A stretch of DNA of 64,000 nt, taken from positions 62,001 to 126,000 of the forward strand of contig WSUB01000026.1 in the NCBI GenBank assembly GCA_019633425.1, given 5' to 3'. The first letter of the stretch is position 1, and each line of letters begins with the position of its first letter. The position numbers were made by a program, and so were the translations under genes. The stretch comes from Tulasnella sp. 424. Lineage: Eukaryota > Basidiomycota > Agaricomycetes > Cantharellales > Tulasnellaceae. The notes beneath the pieces were generated by a model. It saw nothing but the letters and a program-made list of their open reading frames with translations, ran no database searches and was not told the origin of the DNA. Of the stretch, positions 54,641 to 64,000 are shown piece after piece.

Positions 54641-55622
54641 TGTGTTACACTGAGGGAATACGGATGGAGGAGATCGTTAGTCCGGGGAGGAAGCTCTGTT
54701 ACAACCGCAGACGTGGGAGCTTAATGGTTCTTACAATGCAAGGCAAGATATATTCCTGGCAGCTGCTCTCTGCTTGTAAATGCGGACGGTAGGAATGCAG
54801 AGGGTCAGTGGGCGAACAATGGAGGAGAGATGCTGCGCTCGGACCTTCCATCAAGAACCACCTCGTTCCCCTTCGGATATAAGAGCCTTAAATCCGTGGC
54901 CCTTTGTTGCCTTGGTATGGAATCCCAAATATCACGATGCACCGTCAGCCTTCCAGAATATCTGCTAGTACTACGAAGTCGTCATAATATCTTGCTAACA
55001 AATTTGAAGGCCATGGACACGAATTCGAGATACCGAAGGTGTTCAAGCTCTGATGAATTTGGAGACAAAGAATAAAGGGAAAGTGCGGAGCGCTCGCCCT
55101 CAAGCGGACCGCACCCATCTCCAACCGTAAGAATCCTCATCCTCATGAGCGGAGAGGGGATTTTTCAATAACTACAATCCCCTGCCACACGTGGAATTCC
55201 GGTTGAATACGGATAGTCTGAGCTGAATGCCAAGCAGGGAGGCGTGAGATGTTCGAATCTAAGTCAGGTGACGTGCACGTGGTGGGAACGGCTGGCAATG
55301 GAAGTGGGCAAGATGGCAAATTGGAACTTTCTATGAATCGCCCTGAATATTTTGGATGAACATTGTTATTCAAACTTATACCTCACTCCAGGGCCTTCGG
55401 CGAACGTAACCCACGGTTCCGCAGGTGCCAAGGTATAAATTGCGTGCCCGTCCTTGTGGACGTGAGCTGGCAACCATCTCGAATTCACCCCTCCAAGCGC
55501 TACGTCCCTCCTTCCCCTCTCTCCAATCCCGGCTTCGTGGCATACATCCTCACCTCATCGCACCACTGATCTCCAAACAGAATCGTCTCAACGAAGCTCC
55601 ACTCCATCGCGACTGTTCCTAT
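54641..55622. other. Intergenic, no gene recognised
   Basis: Divergent spacer between the BTB gene (-) and KT-I (+); must contain both promoters. Several short open stretches on either strand have no family signal and no repeat elsewhere in the window. Confidence 0.5.
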
Positions 55623-58442
55623 ATGTTTGAAACCACTGTAAAGGCTATTGCCCGATCGTCCAAGCGAAAATCACCTTCAGGAGAGCCAGGCGTGAACGAA
55701 GATGGTGCAAGAGACGCCAGACGACCTAGGATATGCATCGTGGGTCGTAGTATCCAGAATTAGCGAAAGATGCACTGACTAGTTTCAATATTTTCATCAG
55801 CGGGCAGTCGTCGAAGCTTTGTCCGAATGGCGGGTAGACGCGAACGAACTCACATTCTTCGACACCAGCGTCCAAAATAAAGGAGGAAGCGCCGATATCA
55901 CGAAAGCCACTGTGTTTGTTTGTAAACCCATGGGACCGGAAGACTTGGATTGGGGGAGCGTCCACGACGTCGCTGTAAAGAAATTCAGATTCAGCGGGGA
56001 TGTCAACCGGCAGGCCCAATTTGCGGTGGGTCAATCACCTCGTGAATTTACCTATCCCAGCTGATTGAAGCTGCTTCCTTTAGTCGTTCGCAAACGAACT
56101 CGGTCTCTTAAGTGATCTCCGTCACGACAACGTCGTAAAGTTGGTAGGCTTTGTCGAAAATACGGAAGACAACGTCGCGTGGATTGTGCTCCCATGGGAG
56201 GCCAACGGGAACGTCAGGGAGTTTGTACGGTCCCAGGCTTGGGTGATCCCCGAAAGGATATCTCTTGTAGGGCAGAGAACCTGTTGCACGGGCGTGATTC
56301 TGAGAACTTGTTTTGCAGATCTATGATGTAGCATGCGGGATTGAGTACCTTCATTCCCGAGATCCTCCCGTCTATCACGGTGATCTGAAATCGGTACGCT
56401 TGCGAGGCACTGCCCTGGTTAAAAGCTGGGAGCAACGTTAACATTTCTCTCTGAAACCAGCTCAACGTTCTCGTTAATTCCAAACACCGCGCTATCATTA
56501 CAGACTTCGGATCGGCACGCAAACTAAGGCCTAACCTAATAAGAATAGAACGCCAAGATCATCTTATTGCTTCATTCTCAGAGGGCACACATGCCACACA
56601 CCAAGATCGAGGGTCGCCTATGGCCCAGCTTGGGGGGTGTGGGACATTTATCACATTAACAGGCCCCGTCTACACCCTTCGGTGGGCAGCTCCGGAAGTT
56701 CTCAAAGAGGAACAGTTTGATTTGGCAAGCGATATATGGACATTTGGCTGGATCTGTTGGGAGGTAAGCTGCGCATAGACCATACCAAGTTTCTGCGAGA
56801 GGCTCATGCTGGAACCCCCCACCTCCCTTCTTTTTTTGAATTTCACAGATTATGACGGGGAGTATTCCGTTTGATGATGTCCCAAAAGAAGTCTCCATTG
56901 TGCTACGTGTAGCACGAGGCGATCTTCCGTCAATTTCTTGCAACGAACATATTTCCCAAGTGAACGCCCTGTGCGCCCTGATGACAAGCTGTTGGCACAT
57001 GGATCCTACGAAGAGACCGACTGCCACGGAATCCGTAAACCGTACACAGCAAATGGTGCGATACATATACAGCAGTTGCTTGTACGACTTAGATTGCTGA
57101 CCTTTCTGCTTAGCAAAGGATCATCCCCACCAATCGAAATGCTCAAGGAATGCCAGAAAGTAATTCCGCCATAATACTAAGCTCGCTTGGCTTTATGCAT
57201 TTGGCAAACGGGAGGAAAGGGGAAGCCATGACGTGTTTTCAGAAGTCACTGAACACGGCACAGTCGTCTGGGGAGTTTTTGGAAGCCGCATGGGCGGCCT
57301 CGGGCATGGCAGCAGTGCATCTCTCGCGAGACGAGTATGGGAAGGCTGAAGAGCTTTACATTCAAGCTCGAGCAACCTTCAACCAAGTTAATTATCAACA
57401 CGGCGCCGCATCTACAGCTGAAGGCCTTGGGTACGCCCATTATCTGCAAGGCAGGTATGTTGAGGCGGAGTCTGTATACAGAGACGCACAGGAGGTCTAT
57501 ACCGCGGTTGGGGATGGGAGTCGCGTTGCGGGCGCAATCGCGGGACTGGGAATCGTCACGCTTTCAAGAGACGAGTACACCGCAGCCGAAGACTTGTTCA
57601 CGAAGGCTCAGGAGATCTACAGTCGTATTGGGATCGAAGACGGCGTTACTTTCACGACCATGTGGATTGGAGCCACCTACCGACTCCGGGACGAGTACGA
57701 AAAGGCCGAAGCGCTATTTCTTGAAGGCCGAGAATTTTTTGCTCGGGTAGGGCACGAGCGAGGCTCCGCCGATGCAGCTTGGGAGCTGGGGTGCGTCTAT
57801 CTCGCCCGAGACGAGTATGCTGAGGCGGAGGCGTCATTTAACACGGCTCAAGACTTTTACAGTCGTGTTGGGAATGTGAAGGATGCTGCAGATACCCTGT
57901 GGGCGTTGGGTAACGTCCGTCGCATGCGCGGCGACTACGCCGAAGCGGAAGCATTCTACGCGCGAGCTCAAGAGGTATATATTCAGATTGGCCACCCGGA
58001 ATATCTCGCAGAGACGTACCTAGCAATGGGACACGTTTACCGTATGCGGGAAGAGTATTCTATGGCAGAGTCGTCATATACCGAGGCCAGGGATATCTTC
58101 TCTCAGCTAGGAAGCAGAGGAAGAGCTGCCTATGCAGGTGTAGGGCTTGGAGATATCCATCGCCTGAGGCACAAGTACCGTGAGGCCGAGGTGCTTTACA
58201 CCAACGCCCAGGCTGTGTTCACTCAACTCGGGTGCCCACGATATCTCGCGGATACTCTATCCTCTATGGCCAAAGTACGGGATCGCCGGGAGCAGTACGA
58301 CGAAGCGGAACGTTTCTTCAAAGAAGCCTCCTCCATCTATCGCAGCCTCGGAGTCAAAAGAGATGCATCGAGCTGTGACGAGCAGCTCTCAAATCTCCGG
58401 GAAAAGGTCGCATCGGCAATGGAGGCAGTGGAGTCTCGGTAG
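55623..58442 (+). CDS. Kinase-TPR protein, divergent plus-strand member (KT-I)
   Basis: Seven exons: 55623-55739, 55801-56025, 56084-56266, 56319-56393, 56461-56763, 56849-57055 and 57114-58442, all phase 0, 812 residues. Exons 3, 4 and 6 have exactly the lengths of those in KT-B (183, 75, 207 nt), proving common descent. Kinase: DVAVKKFRFSG, NELGLLSDLRHDNVVKLVGF, HGDLKS|LN, TDFGSARK, LRWAAPE and DIWTFGWICWE; catalytic residues complete. The Gly-rich loop is degenerate (NKGGSADITKATV). The last exon (442 residues) carries about ten TPRs of 40 residues with core RDEYxxAExxF, clearly diverged from one another, unlike the homogenised repeats of A-G. The leader is basic (RSSKRKSP). No signal peptide or membrane segment. 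Confidence 0.9.
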
Positions 58443-59006
58443 CTCGTCCTGATAAACTACATGAGTACTACAATTTGTAATACACTTGACCTCCTTACGC
58501 TTGAGCTCGATGCTGCACTATTTATTCGTTGTCTTTATTACTGGATGGTCCCCCCGTCAACGTTGACGGCGACGCGCCGGCCAAGTTTGCAACGGCTCCT
58601 GAAAGCTGCGGTGTTCGGGTATTCCTAGGGTTCCGGACCCGGATGAGGGCTGCTGAGGCCTCATTTCCAGGGGTTTGGCAAGGCTTGCTGGTCGAGGTGG
58701 TTGCCGCATAGAATGATCCTGCCACCGGGTACCCATCCCGGACGACCGCTTCATCGTAGCATACTATACATCAATGGGATCCTGTGTCTCGAACGCCGCC
58801 CGCATAACGTGATCCGAGTGCCTCGGCATCTCTCGAAATATCGGGGGGGATTTCATGGCAAACAGAATTTGCGCTGCCATGGGAATTGTTGGGAGCCTGC
58901 CTCTTAGGATACTCAACTGCTGAACGTTGTTGCCACTTCCTTCAATATTTATTGAGCTGAAATTACAAGGAACAGTAGAGATGCACGCCGGAAGTGGCGG
59001 AGGACG
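58443..59006. other. Intergenic, no gene recognised
   Basis: 3' flank of KT-I. Short open stretches on both strands show no recognisable domain. Homology to the KT family begins abruptly at about 59007. Confidence 0.5.
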
Positions 59007-59406
59007 ACAAATAGCTGCAGGGGAATGAGTCAGATCGAGAGGCTGCGGCGGGTAGGAGTACGTACGCGAAGGAACTTTTCCTCGGTCATCTCCCATTTAT
59101 AACGAATCGCAGCTTCTATACGGCCACTCTTCTTCCTTTTTCTGCACTACCGCCCGTCCTGACGAATGTAGCCACCACGACATCGCCATATGCACCACCG
59201 TCACGGGAACTTTCTCCGAAATTTTTTATTTCGCTAATGGAGATCCGCCTTCCTGACAGAGTCGCCAAGAGGCTACTTACAGCAGACATCTTGGTTTTCT
59301 TAGGGCAGGACGAAGTTTCGGCTACAGATTCCACTTGTAAAGCATCAATGCCTTCGGTCACGCTTTGGAGTTCCGATTCGAGTGTCGTCAAAGGAGGATT
59401 CGGCAT
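59007..59406 (-). pseudogene. Kinase-TPR remnant H (first two exons)
   Basis: Starts with ATG at 59404-59406 (MPNPPLTTLESELQSV), keeps the leader and the Gly-rich loop region (GESSRDGGAYGDVVVATF), then stops. The ATP-binding Lys position of VAVK is a TAG (VAV*). Exon 1 and 2 are fused in frame (MSAVSSLLATLSG), because most of intron 1 and the first codons of exon 2 are deleted. Homology ends about 59007, just after the third exon begins. The rest of the gene is absent. Confidence 0.78.
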
Positions 59407-59605
59407 GTTGACCGGGTGGCAAGTCGAAAGGAGGCAAGGAAATGGGGAGAATGGTCAGGAGTCGGCTGTTGCGGAAGGCATTGAGTCGGTGCAAATGTCG
59501 TGCCAATGAGATACCGCCTCCTCGAGGCTTGCACTGATGGATGAGATAACGAACTGCCGTCGGAGGTCAGTCTTTTCTGAACGAGCTCACCGTCGCGCTT
59601 GCTTG
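59407..59605. repeat. KT upstream block, type 1 (copy H), proximal part
   Basis: Type 1 flank up to CGCGCTTGCTTGT, where it is interrupted by an insertion and resumes at about 60449. Confidence 0.6.
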
Positions 59606-60448
59606 TTCCTGGCCACGGCTGTGGATCAGGTCTCCTTGCCCTAAATCTCTGTCCGTTCGATTTTCGTCAGGCACGGGTGTCTGTGTTTGTCTTTGGTGCG
59701 CGTGGTTGTTCCTCTGCTGCCCCGCCCGGCCGCTCTCCTCCCTGAGATTACGCGCTCTGTCCTTTACCTTTCTTCCTTCACCTCCTCCGTCCCCTTGCAT
59801 TAAAAGCTGCCGCTCAAGATAAGACACTAAACCTATCGCTTTGTGGACGTCCCTCGAGCTCACCTCGACCTATCAGCGCGGCAGGATGATAGATCCCTTA
59901 AACCGGCCGGACAGTTAGACTGCAGCATCGGCGATTTGTATGGGCCTCGAAGTTACGAAAACGGGTCGTAGGGCCCAGGTCCATCTATTCCTGAGCGGGG
60001 TCACTCAGCTACTCTCGGCCGCACGCATTGGGATGGCCGTACGTTCTATCGTTAATACGAGTAATACTTGATATCTACTGAGATCAAGCGACCCCGTTCA
60101 TATCTAGACCGCCACAACCACGCTTTCCCAACTATCTTCTTCACTCCCGCAGCTGTCGAGCGTGGTCGGGACTCACTCAGACCTCTCCCGCTGTCGGGTG
60201 GCGACTCGGAGTGTATTTGCAGCCCAGACGCCGCCGATGAATGACCTCGACTCTTTAAGGCATAGATAGGTAGTTTTTCTGGCATTTAAAAAATTCCACT
60301 AGTAGTACAATCTGTTTCTGGAGAGATATGTGTTGTGGTGTGTATGAAGGATGCCTTTGCAACGGGAATCTCTTGAGTTTCGAGTGTACAGACTGAGGCG
60401 GAAGCCCGGAAAAATTGCCGTGGCCAGGACGGTGCGGAGCGCAATGGT
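59606..60448. mobile_element. Insertion with 13-bp inverted repeats (candidate non-autonomous element)
   Basis: In five paralogous flanks CTTGCTTGTCTGTATTTACGG (or near) is continuous, but here about 843 bp separate its halves. The insert begins TCCTGGCCACGGC (59607-59619) and contains the exact inverse GCCGTGGCCAGGA at 60417-60429, leaving about 19 bp beyond it before the flank resumes. No transposase-like frame was recognised. Confidence 0.5.
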
Positions 60449-61115
60449 TTCTGTATTTACGGCGTTCAATCTCATTTCGTTCCTGACCGCCTCAACCTTC
60501 ATTCACCTCGCCACTCACTGCAGGAGAGACACTTGACACTCTGTATCAACGTTTCGCCCTCTCCAACTTCTAAAATACCGGATATATGTGGAAGCCTACC
60601 TCCACTGCATTGTTTAAATGAAAACCTGCTTCTGTTTCTACCTAGTCGCGACATCTAAACTCGAGCAGTCCAACTCGACCCATTGACGCGTTCAATTTCT
60701 TACCTTCACCACTCTGACCCGGGCTAATTTGCCCCCAATACCAAGCTTGGTAAGCTTGTTTCCCAATTCCACCAAATGCTCCGGCTTGGTAGCCGTCGAC
60801 AGGACACTCACGGAGAATCACTGACAGCGAGCACTTCTGACAAGAAACCCTCGTCTTACGGAACAAATCAATACCTTTTCTTTCTGAGAGGTTTTCCTAC
60901 AGCCGTTGATTTTGGAAAAGGGGGGCTTCCGCTGGAGAAGTTGGACTGAATGATGGAATACAGAACCAAGCGTGGCCACTAGGAGCGTGCGTCGGCAGAG
61001 TCAGTTAATTCGAGATACCAAAGTGTTCATTGTCCGAAGCGGTCCTAGCTATGATGAAATAGGAACTCAAGAGGTGCGAAACACGTTCTGGAAAGAGAAT
61101 CAGGAACGGTGAGCG
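60449..61115. repeat. KT upstream block, type 1 (copy H), distal part
   Basis: Continues the type 1 flank with the GGCGTTCAATCTC and GACACTTGACACTCTG landmarks to about 61000. No gene recognised. Confidence 0.5.
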
Positions 61116-63958
61116 CTAAACCTCAAACGAGAGACTCTCCAAGTCGCTGTAACTCAAGGTGTAGTCCAACCCTTCTTTGATGGTGCCCGGAGACGGGCTA
61201 AGAAGACGGAGGAAGACCTCATATTGGTACCACCCAGACTCAGGTGGATCGAATCTAGATAGAAGTGGTTGGAGAGGTAAGACCACATACAAGGCCACGG
61301 GCCAGATCTAAGCTGTTACTCACGTTATAGAATATGTAGCCCTCATTGATGTCGATTCCTCTTCCCAGTGGCACCAACGTCCATCAGGATCTCGAGGCTT
61401 CCGGGTACCGTCCTAAGAACTTTTCATAAGGATACGCGACTCTAGTACAACCACAAAAGGAAGGTGAGCAAACCTGAATCTGGCGAGAGACGATATCGAC
61501 GTCGAGCAGAAGCTCGTTGAAAATGTTGCGGAGAGAATTGCGCTTTCTGCATGCTTGTATGGGATGGAGCCAAACGTCTGGTTCAAACGAGAAAAGCCTT
61601 TGGATGGGAGGATGAAATGCCTGGAGGCATTCGACATATTCATGGTACGCGAGGTGGGCTCCATAAATGGTTTGAAGCTTGACCAGATGTTGTACTAGCA
61701 CGTCGAGTACACTTGCCGGGATACTAAAGAACAGAAAATTACCGTTAAATTAAGACATATATTCATTAAAAGTGATCAGGGAACATACTCTCGTGAGCCA
61801 GCCCAGACCGTGTACTCCTGCTGCCAGGCTTGGGCAAGGGCCATCTGCAGCCGTCGTAATATTTTGTGGACCGCCAACGGAGGCCGAGGGCTTCGCAAAA
61901 CGGGCTCACAGCACGAAAATAGAGCAAATTTATGCTCCATACTAATGATTGACTGGGCCGGGTCAGCGGCGACGATTTGATTGAGGCAGTGGAGCATGTT
62001 GGTCAAGATGGCATCACAGTCAGCAAACTCCCTACTCTCTGGCCCAACCAAGACTTCAAAAGCTTTTTTCAAGGTCCGAAGTGTGTTATCCACATCACTA
62101 TTGTAAGGGCAGTTTACGGTCAGCCTAATTGACAAAGTCCTCCATCGCTTAACTTACGAACCCTCTGTAAGCATCTCGCAGGGACCCAATTGAAGAGCTG
62201 GCAATGTATCGGATGATGCGAAGGTTGGAAACAATACACGAGATAATGCAAAACAGCCTCCAATCTCCACGTTCAAGGGTATTCGAGTACAAGGCGAGAT
62301 ATCCGCAGAACTCCTTGATCGTGTGGTCCGCCGGATAATAGGTATAAAATTGCAAAATGGTGAAGACCAGCGTACTTCGAAGGAGTACGGTTGGAGAATC
62401 CGAAAGTTCCTCGTACGGAATCAAAACTGTCGTTTCCTGGATCGCGTATACAGGCCGAACGAGGTCGTAAAACTCCCACCAATCGACATCTCGAACGAGC
62501 AGACTGTGGGCAGGCAGCGGCGCAGTACAGCCGCCTTGCAGAAGACGCGACATCGACTTGATCGCGACCTCGGATTTGCAACATCCGGGTGTAGGAATCC
62601 CGGAATTGGTCGAAGAAACGTTCTTGGAAGATGGGGTCCCTCCATAGCTGCTCCATTTGAGCTACGTTGCCAATGCCAAGGATGTTTCCAATGGCATATA
62701 GGAGAGTCGCCGGGTCGTCGGACGTACAGATGGCTCGCTGAATAGCGATCACTTGGAGCGACTCCAGGGTTTCCTCCTCTCGACATCTGGCCAAGAATCG
62801 AAGGCAGCGTCTAATGGAGGCAATATCCGCGAAGATCCTCCGTCTTGGCATCTCCTCTGTGTGGTAATTGGTCCAGGACGAATCGGTTTCGCCACTCATT
62901 GAGGACGATCTCCGAATCGTTTGCACCTGCTGCGTGACGAATTGCAAGACATATTTGTGTAGGGACCCGAAACTGGATTTAGTGAACCCAAGCACGATTC
63001 TCAACGCTGAAGGTGCCTTCTTGACACTCCAGTGGAGGAGATGTGAGAGTGGACTCTGGAAAGGGCAGAACGTGTCCCATAGGGTGCAGAGTGCACTTCC
63101 GATGAAAATTGCAAACCCCAAGTAGACTGGAATTCCGATGAGCACGGATATTTGAGGATTGAGATGGCGGAGGTAAAAGATGAACGCTATGCAGAAGATG
63201 ATGAGACCGGCTTGCAGAAGTGAAGGAAGGATGTCGTCCAGAATGAGTCCCAGGCGCCATCGCTGAGCGCCAAGGAACCGTTTAAGTTGTTCCCATCGTT
63301 GTCGATCCGGCCCACCTCCGCTGCGCCTGCGGTAGTAGACCAGCCATTGCCGACCTAAGACCGCGAGGAAGGAGGAAATGATTGCGAATGCTAGGCTTAG
63401 TGAAAAGAGGGTGTTGATTGCGAAGATATCCCCCGAAGGGGAGAACTTTGCTGAGGGGAGCGTGAAATTGAAGGCAACAGTATCGTTTGCCCTCATTGCC
63501 AATTGCATTAGAATGGCATTGTTCTGAGCGAGCAAGGCGTTAGTGTCCCCAGAGGGGTCAGGCGACAAGAGAGGGAGAGTAAGGGCGAGGAACGCGGAAT
63601 TGACGCCGGCGAAAAGACCCGCCTGATGTGCAAATGGACATGCCAGTGAGTACAGCAAGGGACGCATGGTAACGTAATAATTACGACTTACGAAGATGAG
63701 CATTCCATCTAATTGCTCCTTCAGACTCTTTGCCATGTCCTCATCGATCTCGTCTGCAAGAGCATCGTAGGCGCGATAGAATTTGCCGCCGTCGTGGCCA
63801 AACTCTTCGGGAGGATCGGGAATTTTGAATGGGGGTGCACTGAGCGCATTGGGGATGGCCGGATTCATGCAACTATTTGGCTGTGCCGAGGACGAGTGGT
63901 AAAGTCCCTGTCGTTTGAGGGGCTGGTCGATGGCAGAGGAGCGAGTGGGGCTTGGCAA
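61116..63958 (-). CDS. DUF6535-like membrane protein
   Basis: Multi-exon gene on the minus strand with start MPSPTRSSAIDQ at 63958. Exon 1 ends at about 63692 after YDALADEIDEDMAKSLKEQ and LDGMLIF; the next exon (from 63622) starts AGLFAGVNSAFLALTLPLL. This layout of a short acidic helix followed by a loop and transmembrane segments is that of the DUF6535 family, common in Agaricomycetes and of unknown function. Hydrophobic segments: LFAGVNSAFLAL, LFSLSLAFAIISSFLAVLG, LLQAGLIIFCIAFIFYL and VLIGIPVYLGFAIFIGSAL. Later exons give RYIASSSIGSLRDAYRG, VLVQHLVKLQTIYGAHLAY and a last exon ending LSYSDLESLSFEV. Near 62480-62560 the frame changes without an obvious intron, so a frameshift or an unusual splice is possible, and exon limits after that are uncertain. 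Confidence 0.68.
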
Positions 63959-64000
63959 CGGTTTTCCTATAAGCTGTGGACAAAGCTGGCAGCGGCGACC
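63959..64000. other. Upstream edge of the DUF6535-like gene
   Basis: Only 42 bp of presumed 5' UTR or promoter remain before the window ends. Confidence 0.4.

Overview
This is a eukaryotic, almost certainly basidiomycete (Agaricomycetes) window. Genes are cut by many short introns of about 50-75 nt with GT..AG ends. The gene families (Sec14/CRAL-TRIO, MON1, BTB/POZ, DUF6535-type membrane protein, kinase-TPR fusions) and a chromodomain-bearing Ty3/gypsy retrotransposon are typical of mushroom-forming fungi. An order such as Cantharellales or Sebacinales is a guess from family content only. No rRNA, tRNA or CRISPR was seen.

Layout. 1-7566 holds two copies of a unit made of a hypothetical gene plus a Sec14-like gene, both on the minus strand. 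The left copy is a pseudogene. The right Sec14 copy (5624-7107) splices cleanly to 335 codons. A complete MON1-like gene follows on the plus strand (7567-10360, 11 exons, 694 codons). From there to about 53.5 kb the window is a tandem array of a three-part module: MON1-like (+), BTB C-terminal relic (-), kinase-TPR gene 'KT' (-). KT is present as A (10.9-13.3 kb), B (17.7-20.0), C (22.2-24.5), D (28.5-30.8), E (39.8-42.0), F (44.3-46.6) and G (48.8-51.2), plus a remnant H at 59.0-59.4. MON1 is intact only in the first module; every other copy has its own deletions. The fourth MON1 copy is split by a complete chromovirus (32332-38296) with identical 310-bp LTRs and a 5-bp target duplication. 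To the right lie the only intact BTB gene (53624-54640, -), a divergent KT gene on the opposite strand (55623-58442, 812 codons), remnant H, and a multi-exon DUF6535-like membrane protein gene (61116-63958, -).

Biology. The KT genes encode a short N-terminal leader, a TKL-like protein kinase with all catalytic motifs, and a C-terminal array of 40-residue TPRs whose units are nearly identical within each gene and vary from five to seven between paralogues. KT-B, C, D and G read through without visible damage. KT-A has lost its ATG, KT-E carries a nonsense codon, and KT-F has a destroyed splice donor and a DFG-to-DFS change. This birth-and-death array of kinases with homogenised repeats resembles fungal repeat-based recognition families (STAND-type proteins with highly conserved internal repeats). 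That role is inference, not shown. MON1 and BTB pieces look like passengers of the segmental amplification. Two further insertions with terminal inverted repeats (47785-48487 and about 59606-60448) sit inside duplicated blocks and can be delimited by comparison with empty paralogous sites.
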